IMG/VR virus record: IMGVR_UViG_3300009481_000055
Coordinates: 1-32,841 of that record
Origin: a virus
Length of the DNA: 32,841 nucleotides
Strand: one strand, 5' to 3'
The notes under the pieces are model-generated. The model saw nothing but the letters and a program-made list of their open reading frames with translations. It was not told the DNA's origin and ran no database searches. Shown piece after piece: positions 9,301-16,082 of the stretch; the stretch's first letter is position 1, and every line of letters begins with the position of its first letter. Position numbers and translations under genes: made by a program.

Positions 9301-10303
9301 TACTAACTCTGTACTTGCAGTAGATACACTCAACCAAGACACAACAGGCACGGCTACAAATGCTACCAATGCTACTAATGTAGTAGCAGCAGCTAATAGC
9401 ACTTCTGCTGATCAATATGTAGCATTTTTAGATAATGCGAATACCACGGCTCAACAAGTTCTTTATGATGCAGGGATAACTTATAACCCAAGTTCTAATA
9501 ATTTAAGTACGACAACATTTACAGGAGACTTAACTGGAGATGTAACAGGTACTGCTGATGTTGCTACAGCATTCACAGTTAGTGCAAACAACAGTACATC
9601 AGAGTGGGTATATCCTATATTTGTAGATGGAACTACTGGAACACAAGGAGCAGAAACTGACTCTGGTCTTTATTACAATCCATCTCCCGGTGACTTCTAT
9701 ATTGCTGGAAGGATGTCTTCTGGTTCTGCTTTAGTTACAGGTAGCTTACAGGTATCAACCATCGACTGGACTGATGGAGACTTAGCTATGACGATAGCTG
9801 ACGGTGGTGGAGTTACCTTTGCACAAAATATAAGTATGGGACAAGACAAGAGTATCAACTTAGCAGAAGGAGCAAACATAAAGTTTACTGACGCAATCAC
9901 TAATGATTCCATCAATGACCACGATGCACAGGGAATCATAATGACTTTTACCGCAGGGTCTACTGTCACCCCATTCAGCCCAGTATATTTACATACAGAC
10001 GATGAGGTACATGAATGTGATGCTGATGCTATAGCATCAATGCCTTGTATTGGAGTATCTATAAATACATCTAATGTAACTGACGGTAACTCTATTGAAG
10101 TAATGGTGTTGGGTTTGATAAGAGATGAGAGCTTTACAGACTTTGGTACAAATGGTGCACCTGTATATGTATCTACTACGGCAGGAACTATGACAAATAC
10201 AGCACCATCAGGGACTGATGACGTAGTACAGGTTATAGGACACTCTATCGGTGAGAAACTACTATTCGTACAACCATGTCTAACAACTATTGAGCATGCA
10301 TAA
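6359..10303 (+). CDS. Long repeat-rich tail fibre
   Basis: 1314 residues behind a GGAGGG site. Residues about 4-60 (VYFSGYVFRDNGTALSGATV, YDVKITSGSQIRYRKW) look like a carboxypeptidase-regulatory or Cna-B type beta-sandwich, probably the virion anchor. Next come beta repeats such as GTIGSGAITSTG, IGSAAIVEAELETIDGVTAG and VTGDVTGDVTGTSS, then a run of ten-residue IADDAITTAL repeats (about residues 735-876), more beta repeats, and a C-terminal head (about 1180-1314, FSPVYLHTDDEVHE, IGHSIGEKLLFVQPC). Such repeats are common in trimeric phage fibres. It should recognise the host surface. Fibre tips vary quickly, so the receptor cannot be predicted. Confidence 0.82.
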   Translation: MATVYFSGYVFRDNGTALSGATVALLEAGTTTEEASTTTNSDGFWSFNETDDDRYDVKITSGSQIRYRKWADEIQVKTLDVRNNEGETVPVATFTNLANADDNEIVHYRSLRGTGADNDEMYFRYYMDDASSNTTEVARMTVKLISASAASEDSEIRWGVAVGGSIVDVFTISNTSGGATDMTVDVAGDISLDADGGDVFFKDGGTTFGSATNSSGNLILKSGTTTALTFSGANLTAAGTIGSGAITSTGSITSGGSFIIGSASIAEAELEMIDGITAGTAAASKAVVLDGSKNIATIGTIGSGAITSTGTSSFGSGTTIGNLTLANGSITDSGGALDFGDETLTTTGVVTAGGFTIGSAAIVEAELETIDGVTAGTVAASKAVVVDANKDIGDFRNVTATTFIGNIDAVDGDFDGTLEADAYTVDGTALNEYIADTVGAMTTSNTETGITVTYQDADNTIDFVVGTLNQDTTGTAAIATTVTITDNESTDEDNAIIFTSGGDVDGGNIGLESDGTLTYNPSTGKITATGFIGAVTGDVTGDVTGTSSLVTVADSTANTNFPVVFHNESNGLLDDTGALRYNPSTGQLLVPNLTVAGTTTTVDTVTMEASNAIVFEGATADSNETTLSIVDPTSDHTQYLINQGGYIPLLAAATTTAISATPAEINLIDGGTARGTTAIADGDGVLINDDGTMRMTTVQTLAAYLDDEITAMPNLVTTGTIGTGVWQGTAIASGYIAADAITGAKIADDAIGSEHIADDAVVSAAIADDAITTALIADDAITTALIADDAITTALIADDAVVTASIADDAITSALIADDAVGSAAIADGAVDTARLGADAVTGAKIADDAIGNEHIADDAIRTAHIEDGQIALAHMGSQSVDEDNLYISNAGTNGEFLSKQSGNNGGLTWATPTDTNTTYSAGTLLDLSSTTFNVDLTEASEAAIANGDYILFLDGGATGDTKKEAFADVATLLAGSGLTATNSVLAVDTLNQDTTGTATNATNATNVVAAANSTSADQYVAFLDNANTTAQQVLYDAGITYNPSSNNLSTTTFTGDLTGDVTGTADVATAFTVSANNSTSEWVYPIFVDGTTGTQGAETDSGLYYNPSPGDFYIAGRMSSGSALVTGSLQVSTIDWTDGDLAMTIADGGGVTFAQNISMGQDKSINLAEGANIKFTDAITNDSINDHDAQGIIMTFTAGSTVTPFSPVYLHTDDEVHECDADAIASMPCIGVSINTSNVTDGNSIEVMVLGLIRDESFTDFGTNGAPVYVSTTAGTMTNTAPSGTDDVVQVIGHSIGEKLLFVQPCLTTIEHA
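8562..8985 (+). repeat. 30-bp coding repeats for IADDAITTAL-type decapeptides in the fibre
   Basis: About 14 tandem units of 30 bp encode ten-residue repeats with consensus (I)ADDAI(T)(T)AL, with variants DAVGSAAIADG and DAIGNEHI. The codons are scrambled between copies (GCT, GCC, GCG and GCA for Ala; GAC and GAT for Asp), so DNA identity is much lower than protein identity. This indicates selection on the protein and against homologous slippage. Comparable motifs occur in many phage fibres. Confidence 0.85.
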
Positions 10304-11256
10304 TGGCTAATAATGTAAAGAAAGTAAACGGCATAGCTATTGCCAGTATAGAAAAGATTAACGGTCAGTCTGATTCTGATTTAGCTAAACTAAATGGTGA
10401 GGAGTTCTCAGGGGCTAAAGCTACTGGTGGAACTATAACTACTAGTGGGGGAAAGACGATACATACATTTACTTCCTCTGGTAACTTTGTAATTCTTGCA
10501 GATATAGACGTAGATACTCTAGCTATTGCTGGTGGTGGAGGTGGAGGATCATGTAGAGCATGGAGGCATGGTGGTAAAGGCGGTGGCGGTGGTGCTGGTG
10601 GTTATGTAGAAGGAACAAAATCTAGTCTAGATGCTAGAACAGTAGCTGTTGTTATAGGTGCTGGTGGTGCTGGTCAAACAGATGAATTTTATGAGCAACT
10701 ACATGGGTCTGGAACAAGTCAGGTTGCCACTAACGGCAGTAACACTACTGTAACATGGGCATCTGGAGGAGGCTCAAACCTTCTTGTCTGTACTGGTGGA
10801 GGAGAGGGTGGAGACAATGTAGATTGGTATAGTGATCCAGCAGACGGAGGTTCTGGAGGTGGTGGTGGAAGAGAAGGGCCGGATCATGACGATGTAACTT
10901 CTGGGGCATCAGGGACACAGGGAAATACTGGTGGTTTAACTGGATATGGTAATGATGGTGGGGATGGTGGAGATGTATTTGGTGGAGGTGGTGGAGGTGC
11001 TGGTGGTGCTGGTGGGTCTGCTGTTGAAGGTTCTGGTAAAGCAAGTAGTATTAGTGGTTCTTCAGTAACATATGCAGTTGGTGGAGATGCGTATAGTGGG
11101 AATGTTGTAGGATCAGGAGCAGACGGTACTACTAACAGAGGTAATGGAGGAGGTGGAGGTAGTGCTGACTATACTACTAATGCAGCTAATAACTCAGGAA
11201 GACAGAAAGGAGGAGAAGGAGGTAGCGGAATTGTTATCTTCAGTTACGATACATAA
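10303..11256 (+). CDS. Glycine-rich adhesin-like tail protein
   Basis: 317 residues, starting in a TAATG overlap with the fibre gene. Residues 1-35 (KKVNGIAIASIEKINGQSD, DLAKLNGEEF) form a short repeated beta motif typical of the N-terminus of phage fibre-tip proteins. From residue about 80 the protein is dominated by polyglycine runs (GGGGGGS, GGGGGAGG) between short hydrophobic strands (VAVVIGAGGAG, NLLVCTGGG), ending IVIFSYDT. This layout matches glycine-rich domains such as T4-type adhesins, where polyglycine II helices carry receptor-binding loops. It probably sits on the fibre tip and helps decide host range. Confidence 0.72.
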   Translation: MANNVKKVNGIAIASIEKINGQSDSDLAKLNGEEFSGAKATGGTITTSGGKTIHTFTSSGNFVILADIDVDTLAIAGGGGGGSCRAWRHGGKGGGGGAGGYVEGTKSSLDARTVAVVIGAGGAGQTDEFYEQLHGSGTSQVATNGSNTTVTWASGGGSNLLVCTGGGEGGDNVDWYSDPADGGSGGGGGREGPDHDDVTSGASGTQGNTGGLTGYGNDGGDGGDVFGGGGGGAGGAGGSAVEGSGKASSISGSSVTYAVGGDAYSGNVVGSGADGTTNRGNGGGGGSADYTTNAANNSGRQKGGEGGSGIVIFSYDT

Positions 11257-11621
11257 TGGCACACTTTGCAGAGTTAGATAGTAACAACATAGTTCTTAGG
11301 GTCATAGTTGTTTCCAATGATGACATTAAAGATAGTGATGGTAATGAGAGTGAAGCATTAGGTATAGCTTTCTGTAAGAATCTTATAGGTTCTGATACCA
11401 ACTGGGTTCAGACAAGCTATAACAGTAATATGCGTGGGGTATATGCAGGTGTTGGGTATACCTACGATAGTGAGTTTAATATATTTATATCTCCTCAACC
11501 TCATGAAAATTGGACATACAATAGGAGTACAAAAAAATGGGAAGCTCCAGTTGCTTATCCTAATGATGGCAAGTTATACACATGGGATAGAGATAACCAA
11601 CGATGGAATGAAGTAAGTTGA
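11256..11621 (+). CDS. Conserved fibre-associated phage protein (MAHFA family)
   Basis: 121 residues, in a TAATG overlap. The N-terminus MAHFAELDSNNIVLRVIVVS, the middle GYTYDSEFNIFISPQP and the end KWEAPVAYPNDGKLYTWD match a short protein that I recognise from tail-fibre loci of cyanophages and other marine phages, where it is an uncharacterised virion or fibre-associated protein. Context after the adhesin-like gene agrees. Its role is unknown; a fibre tip or assembly factor is plausible. Confidence 0.7.
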   Translation: MAHFAELDSNNIVLRVIVVSNDDIKDSDGNESEALGIAFCKNLIGSDTNWVQTSYNSNMRGVYAGVGYTYDSEFNIFISPQPHENWTYNRSTKKWEAPVAYPNDGKLYTWDRDNQRWNEVS

Positions 11622-11630
11622 TAAATTTAA

Positions 11631-11942
11631 ATGACAACATCAAGAACATCGGAACTAGAACAAGAACTTCTTGAAGCTAAACAAGAAATAGTAGAACTTA
11701 AAGCTGCCACTCGCACTACCCTCTCTGGGGCTGAGTTCCTTACGATAGTTTTAGTAGGGCCGTTGTTCCTAGCTTTCGTGGCCCTAGGTGTGATCATAGT
11801 TTGGAAGGTGACATCCAAACCTGCGGAGGTAGCTCCCCATCTTGACATAATTCTGGTAGCATTTGCAATATTCGCAAATCCTGTTACCGCTGCTGCTGGT
11901 GTTATAGTAGGCAGAATGAAGGAAGGGGAGAAGAAAGAATGA
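11631..11942 (+). CDS. Two-helix membrane protein, possible holin
   Basis: 103 residues. Residues 5-27 form a coiled coil (ELEQELLEAKQEIVELKA). Two hydrophobic segments follow at about 36-59 and 71-93, ending in a charged tail (GRMKEGEKKE). Size, two transmembrane helices and charged C-terminus fit a class II holin, which would permeabilise the inner membrane late in infection. Its stop overlaps the next start (ATGA). The ribosome site is weak, which fits a timed lysis gene. It could instead be a different small membrane protein. Confidence 0.5.
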   Translation: MTTSRTSELEQELLEAKQEIVELKAATRTTLSGAEFLTIVLVGPLFLAFVALGVIIVWKVTSKPAEVAPHLDIILVAFAIFANPVTAAAGVIVGRMKEGEKKE

Positions 11943-12814
11943 AGAATCGTGAAGTTAAAACTCCAAGAGTAAGATTCGGTGTCCCAAACCTAACCACTAA
12001 AATACCTAGGTTCTGGCATTTTAAAATTCCACTCCCCGGTGGTGTCTATATGGGTGGCGGTAAACTTATCGTGGCATCCCTAAGTACAGTAGCTCTGGGA
12101 TTTGTTGCGTCCCTATTTCTTTTGGTTTCATCTGGTGACCAACAGATTACATTCCCTATGCTTGGTGCTGAGTACACCGCACCTAACATGATAGGTAATC
12201 CTATAGTAGATCGTGAGTTCCCTGCTGACAGATCACAAACCTTGCAGATTAATATTCCTGCACAAACTAGGCTGGATGAAATAACCCTGAAGAATATAAG
12301 TCTTGGTAAGTCAGGGCTTACTGATAGCTTTGAACTAACTGGAACAAGTACATCTGATGTTCTAACCATCGATGAACTTGTCATTAAGAACTCTGAATTC
12401 CCCTCAATGGATTGGGCTAATGGGGATATATACCTGATCAATGCAACAACCAGTGTGGTTGCTGCTGGTCATACCTTCAGTCCAACTATGGCTAGCACGA
12501 CTAACGATGTAGTCGTGGGTTCTGGTCGTGGTGCTACCAGTTATATAGCAGAAGATATGGTCGTTGACCGAATTATTATTCGGCAGTCAACTACAGGTGG
12601 TGACGTAATCATAGGCAAGCTGATACTCGATGGAGTAAAAGCTTGGACAGGTGGTTTCGATGCGGACTATTTTGAAGTGGGTACTCTTACTCTTGAGAAT
12701 GTTCGTATTGGTGATGATGGTGATATCAACTCTGCTGATCTGGTTATCAACTCATCTGTAAATGCAAACACAATTAATGATGGCGTTCAAGAAGAGCCAG
12801 TATTTATCAGATAA
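11939..12814 (+). CDS. Membrane-anchored beta-rich protein
   Basis: 291 residues with a GGGGAGAAG ribosome site inside the upstream gene. A basic N-terminal 40 residues precede one transmembrane segment (about 43-64, LIVASLSTVALGFVASLFLL), followed by a long extracytoplasmic beta region (FELTGTSTSDVLTIDELVIKN, VIIGKLILDGVKAW, FEVGTLTLENVRIGD) whose evenly spaced strands suggest a beta-helix or solenoid. No lysozyme, amidase or peptidase motif is visible. It may be a host-envelope or virion membrane component, or take part in lysis like a spanin. Function unknown. Confidence 0.6.
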   Translation: MKNREVKTPRVRFGVPNLTTKIPRFWHFKIPLPGGVYMGGGKLIVASLSTVALGFVASLFLLVSSGDQQITFPMLGAEYTAPNMIGNPIVDREFPADRSQTLQINIPAQTRLDEITLKNISLGKSGLTDSFELTGTSTSDVLTIDELVIKNSEFPSMDWANGDIYLINATTSVVAAGHTFSPTMASTTNDVVVGSGRGATSYIAEDMVVDRIIIRQSTTGGDVIIGKLILDGVKAWTGGFDADYFEVGTLTLENVRIGDDGDINSADLVINSSVNANTINDGVQEEPVFIR

Positions 12815-12843
12815 AAAAATTTATTTTTTTTTAAGGAGGCAGT

Positions 12844-13017
12844 ATGTTAAAAGCAATTCGGATGGCAATGAAGTACTCTCATCTTATGGATGACATCGTA
12901 CAGTTCATAGTTCTTGTCCAGAACACAGGCAGTGACGGCAAGCTTACCAAGCAAGAGAGAGGTAAGTTAATCTCTGGATCGTCTAAATTAATTAAAAAAA
13001 TTCAGGCAGTAAAATGA
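12844..13017 (+). CDS. Small helical protein, 57 aa
   Basis: 57 residues with an AAGGAGG site 4 bases before ATG. It follows an A/T-only tract (12815-12832) after the previous stop. The chain is helical and basic (MLKAIRMAMKYSHLMDDIVQ, then KLISGSSKLIKKIQAVK) without a full transmembrane segment. Its TGA overlaps the next start (ATGA). Short and unassigned; the strong ribosome site and overlap support it. Confidence 0.6.
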   Translation: MLKAIRMAMKYSHLMDDIVQFIVLVQNTGSDGKLTKQERGKLISGSSKLIKKIQAVK

Positions 13018-13217
13018 AACCACCATCAAGAACTGATGTTGCATACGATCTAATTGTTCAGAGATTAGATCGCATAGAAAAGAATCACCTTAAACACATC
13101 GAGTCTAGATTAAACAAACTTGAAGTTAATCAATGGTGGTTAATGGCAATCGGACTTAGTACCCTTGGGTCACTCTTCGCAGCCGTAATAGGCATACTTG
13201 TAACGAACAACGTATAA
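13014..13217 (+). CDS. Small coiled-coil plus single-TM protein, XhlA-like holin or lysis accessory
   Basis: 67 residues. An amphipathic coiled-coil stretch (about 8-40, LIVQRLDRIEKNHLKHIESR) leads into one transmembrane helix (41-63, WWLMAIGLSTLGSLFAAVIG). Coiled coil plus C-terminal membrane helix at the end of the late operon is the architecture of XhlA-type haemolysin/holin accessory proteins. It is the last gene before the convergent early operon. Confidence 0.5.
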   Translation: MKPPSRTDVAYDLIVQRLDRIEKNHLKHIESRLNKLEVNQWWLMAIGLSTLGSLFAAVIGILVTNNV

Positions 13218-13254
13218 ATAGAAGGGGTCTGTGTGCCCCATAGAGAAGAGTAAA

Positions 13255-13288
13255 ACACCTCGGCAATACCTTTGTACTACCGAGGTGT
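13255..13288 (-). terminator. Terminator of the minus-strand replication operon
   Basis: ACACCTCGG (13255-13263) and CCGAGGTGT (13280-13288) form a 9-bp stem with a 16-base loop. Read on the minus strand the stem is followed by TTTTACTCTT, a loose U tract, so it should stop leftward transcription. On the plus strand no U tract follows. A smaller GGGG/CCCC stem at 13224-13239 lies just after the last late gene. Confidence 0.5.
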
Positions 13289-13310
13289 AGAAATCACACC
13301 TGCTGGAACA

Positions 13311-13418
13311 TCCCCTCACTAAAGTTCACAGGATTTGGGCTTTTGGAGAAGCCATATCGGGAGGAAACTAAAACCCGATATGGGTCAGGGGAGAACGAAA
13401 TTCAAAATCCCCAGTGAG
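13311..13418. ncRNA. Candidate structured RNA between convergent operons
   Basis: Nested complementary segments occupy this gap: CTCACT (13315-13320) with AGTGAG (13413-13418); GGATTT (13331-13336) with AAATCC (13405-13410); GGCTT (13338-13342) with AAGCC (13349-13353); and CATATCGGG (13353-13361) with CCCGATATG (13374-13382). Together they make a closed fold with two inner hairpins. Strand is uncertain: it may be the 3' untranslated region of the leftward operon (upstream of the terminator at 13255) or a separate RNA. It matches no RNA family I know. Confidence 0.35.
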
Positions 13419-13435
13419 TTTTGCCCTAGTGATAT

Positions 13436-13813
13436 TTATTTCCATGTTAGACTACCATCTTCGTCAAGCACTCTGATTACGTGTTTGTTAGAGCATTCGT
13501 ATTTGAGTAACCACCTTAACTTTTCTTTCATAACTTCAGTGCAGAAGGGACAGTCAACGACATACCCGATACCACCCTTGCTATTCTGCAAGCTGGCTGA
13601 TATTACTCGCACTGTAATTTCTTTCCCCTGATAAGCAGGAGCTACACCAGTGTAAGGAACTTGATACGAAACCCCATCGGTTTCGTACTTCGGTCTTTTG
13701 TATGGCTTGGTATAGTCTTGATATCCACAGTACACACAGATCGGGAACTGGTCATCGTAGTCTCGTACATCCCAGCCGTTGTTACGGTTGCACTTAGGGC
13801 ACGATGAGGTCAT
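13436..13813 (-). CDS. Zinc-ribbon protein
   Basis: 125 residues starting in an ATGA overlap. Two Cys pairs at the N-terminus (C5-x2-C8 and C26-x2-C29, with CPKC and CVYCG) form a zinc ribbon. A second possible site is C88-x2-C91 with C107 and H111. The middle is beta-rich. It is the last gene of the leftward replication operon, next to a resolvase-like nuclease. Phage zinc ribbons here are often nucleic acid binding or transcription modulating, but no specific function can be assigned. Confidence 0.7.
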   Translation of the reverse strand: MTSSCPKCNRNNGWDVRDYDDQFPICVYCGYQDYTKPYKRPKYETDGVSYQVPYTGVAPAYQGKEITVRVISASLQNSKGGIGYVVDCPFCTEVMKEKLRWLLKYECSNKHVIRVLDEDGSLTWK

Positions 13814-14121
13814 AGAAGCGTGATCTCCTTAATGAGAAATGCTCTGGCTTTTTGTCCCTTGGTATAGACTTTCACGACACCGCCCTGCCTCTTTCCAGTT
13901 TCTTCTGATGCGAGTTCTAATTGTCCAAGAGCTTTCAGTAACCATGCAGGTGGCTTGGTCTGGGTAGACTTAACTTCATATACAGCATCGGAAGTTTCCA
14001 CATCTGTATGGGGCTGACTGTTATTAACATTCCTCATCCCACCAAATGAGGTGGCTACCTTTCTCTCCCACACTTTGCCTCGTTGTTTATTGTTGCGACC
14101 AATCTTTTTAGCGTCACTCAT
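13810..14121 (-). CDS. PD-(D/E)XK nuclease, Holliday junction resolvase-like
   Basis: 103 residues from ATG at 14121; a GTG two codons upstream is possible but the AGGA site fits the ATG better. The order E19 (helix GKVWERKVATSFGG), D40 (HTDVETSD), then YEVKS with E49 and K51 is the PD-(D/E)XK active site, followed by a Pro-Trp helix PPAWLLKALGQLELA. Size and order match small archaeal-type or phage Holliday junction resolvases (Hjc-like). Expected role: cutting branched DNA during recombination or before packaging. Neighbouring helicase, exonuclease and SSB genes agree. Confidence 0.65.
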   Translation of the reverse strand: MSDAKKIGRNNKQRGKVWERKVATSFGGMRNVNNSQPHTDVETSDAVYEVKSTQTKPPAWLLKALGQLELASEETGKRQGGVVKVYTKGQKARAFLIKEITLL

Positions 14122-14566
14122 TATCACACTTCCTGCATCTAACTACCCAGTATTCCTGCCTTCTACATGTTCCGATTGGTTCAAGTGGGCAGCCATTATA
14201 TTCTGGATATAACCTGCGTAGCTCATCATCTATTAAGCTCCACTTCAACATGTTCTTAAGCAGTGCATCGATAAGTTCGTTTTCTTTTTCAGGCATCAAA
14301 CGTGCAGCTTCTAAACGCTTCGTGGCTTCACTTAGCCAATCAGCTCCAGCACGTAATCGGGAAAGATACTGATCTTCAACTACCCTTGGGACATTATTGA
14401 TGGCTGTGATTATTAAATTTTTATTTTTTTTAATTTCCATATACAGATCGGTACGTTCTTTACCACCACGTACATCCAGCTTATTGTCCTTCACCCTGAT
14501 CTCAATGCCAGCCTCTCTACAGCTCAGTAACAAATGCCTGATCGTCCTGCCTACATCGACTGCCAT
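14114..14566 (-). CDS. TubC_N-like small replication-associated protein
   Basis: 150 residues behind GGAGGTGATTC-ATG. Residues about 8-57 (HLLLSCREAGIEIRVKDNKL, DVRGG, then a helix IKKNKNLIITAINNV) follow the pattern of the TubC N-terminal docking-like domain, often fused to phage and plasmid primases or polymerases. Here it stands alone. The C-terminal part has GCPLEPIGTC and VVRCRKC, a four-Cys zinc site. It overlaps the ATPase gene by 16 bases, so the two are made together and may form a complex. I find no primase or polymerase catalytic residues. Confidence 0.55.
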   Translation of the reverse strand: MAVDVGRTIRHLLLSCREAGIEIRVKDNKLDVRGGKERTDLYMEIKKNKNLIITAINNVPRVVEDQYLSRLRAGADWLSEATKRLEAARLMPEKENELIDALLKNMLKWSLIDDELRRLYPEYNGCPLEPIGTCRRQEYWVVRCRKCDNE

Positions 14567-15843
14567 GAATCACCTCCTTCACTTGATTGAGTGACCAGTG
14601 TTAATACGCCATCTGATTCGGTTACATTACCATCTTTCTTTTGTTTAGATACTGCTGACTCTACGTTACGTTCACTCCTGTCAGTCGGAATGTCTCTACC
14701 CCTAGCATCTCGTGGCTTGAGTTCCCTGATGCGTTCCTTCAGGTTGTTCCTATCGCTTGAGCCTTCTGTTTTTAATACGTTGTATACCAATTGATAATAG
14801 GATAACTCTCCAACGTCATCGGTATCGAACACATCCTTTCTTGAATACACAACGCCCCCATCTTTAAACTCAACGCCCCAGCTCTGGGGCTGCTGCATCG
14901 GTACGTTGTTTGCTTTACGGCAGAACAACGAGAAGTCCATACCAGCCTCCGAACTACTCGATCTCTTTGCCTCCCAGACAAGTCGTGCACTGTTATTGGT
15001 AAAGGCAGATCCGAATAAATCTCCCTGTTTATTAGCATGGGATATCAGGAGCACAGTTGTTTTAAGTTTTTCAACTGTGGCAAAGAAAGGAATGACTGAC
15101 TCTTCTGAATTTAATTCACCGCTGATTGCTCTACCCATACTGTCAATGACTACCATGTTGATATCGTTTTCATAGATAAGATCACGAACATAATCTTCGT
15201 GATCTGTTAGATTACCTACTAGTTTTTGGTAGGTGATATTACTGGTAGTATGTTCTATGTCAGGAGAATCTATACCAAGACCAGCATGGATCATACGTAC
15301 CCGATTACCTATCTCGTTTGCATTAGTTTCAAAGTCTAGGTACAGCACATTAGAAGGCTCTATCACCAGCCCATGCTGAGAGTAATCCATGTATGCTTGC
15401 TGTGCTAACACTGACAGGAAGGTTGCGAACATTGACTTACCAGTACCACCGTCAGCCCATATCAGCGTACAGGAATTTTCTACCACCACATTGTCTATCT
15501 TCCACGCTACGCCGTCCGATAAATCTATGTCACGTATCTTAATGGCAGCGTCTGCTTTCCTTACAGTGTCAATCACTATACCTGACATGTCTTCTACTAA
15601 CTGTTCCCAGTCCACACCATAATCTTCTGGTGGCCTACGCTTATTCAGTTTCCTGATGAAAGCATCCAGCCCACTCACTGAATTAAAAGTAGGATTGCTT
15701 CGGTGTACTGGCTGGTCATTTAATAAGACTGCTACCTGTGCCTTGAATCCTTTCGGCTTGATGTCTTTTATCTGCATCACTACATTCTGGGAGGGCCACG
15801 TTACTACGTAGCCCGATCCCTTTTCTTCTATCGTTAGTTCCAT
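14551..15843 (-). CDS. RecA-fold replicative helicase/ATPase (RepA/AAA_25 type)
   Basis: 430 residues. Walker A is WADGGTGKS (GGTGKS 132-137); LYLDFET (167-173) carries the catalytic Glu; Walker B is MVVIDS (230-235); LLISHANK (265-272) is the sensor segment; ARLVWEAKR follows. This is the RepA/DnaB-like RecA fold used as phage and plasmid replicative helicases. The N-terminal 115 residues are a separate domain, the last 80 a charged linker region. The start overlaps the upstream coiled-coil gene by 10 bases. With the SSB and nuclease genes it forms a replication module; no polymerase gene is visible, so host polymerase is probably used. Confidence 0.82.
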   Translation of the reverse strand: MELTIEEKGSGYVVTWPSQNVVMQIKDIKPKGFKAQVAVLLNDQPVHRSNPTFNSVSGLDAFIRKLNKRRPPEDYGVDWEQLVEDMSGIVIDTVRKADAAIKIRDIDLSDGVAWKIDNVVVENSCTLIWADGGTGKSMFATFLSVLAQQAYMDYSQHGLVIEPSNVLYLDFETNANEIGNRVRMIHAGLGIDSPDIEHTTSNITYQKLVGNLTDHEDYVRDLIYENDINMVVIDSMGRAISGELNSEESVIPFFATVEKLKTTVLLISHANKQGDLFGSAFTNNSARLVWEAKRSSSSEAGMDFSLFCRKANNVPMQQPQSWGVEFKDGGVVYSRKDVFDTDDVGELSYYQLVYNVLKTEGSSDRNNLKERIRELKPRDARGRDIPTDRSERNVESAVSKQKKDGNVTESDGVLTLVTQSSEGGDSWQSM

Positions 15844-16082
15844 TTATAGCCTTCTCCTGTGGGTTTAGGTTGTTTAGGTTTTACAGGTTGCCGTGGCCTA
15901 CCTGTAAACATATTGACAAGATCAACCAGATCACCAAGCTTGATATTAATATCTATCTCTCTCTCTCGATCACGTAGCTGCTCGTTCTCTTTATGAACCG
16001 CAGCGTTCTCTTCTCGATAGATATCATTACGTTCCTGAAGGAACTTAATCATCTGGTTGGCCCTGTCCAGATCATCGATCAT
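15834..16082 (-). CDS. Coiled-coil protein in replication operon
   Basis: 82 residues starting in an ATGA overlap with the nuclease gene. Residues 5-50 are a strongly charged coiled coil (LQERNDIYREENAAVHKENE, LRDREREI), followed by a short hydrophobic helix (LGDLVDLVNMF) and a Pro/Lys tail (RQPVKPKQPKPTGEGYKWN). Likely a dimeric adaptor or scaffold for the nuclease or helicase it sits between. No enzymatic residues. Confidence 0.65.
   Translation of the reverse strand: MIDDLDRANQMIKFLQERNDIYREENAAVHKENEQLRDREREIDINIKLGDLVDLVNMFTGRPRQPVKPKQPKPTGEGYKWN

Noticed and set aside
13335-13631. 98-residue plus-strand frame
   Set aside because: Overlaps the well-supported zinc-ribbon gene on the other strand and the stems at 13311-13418; composition unlike a protein.
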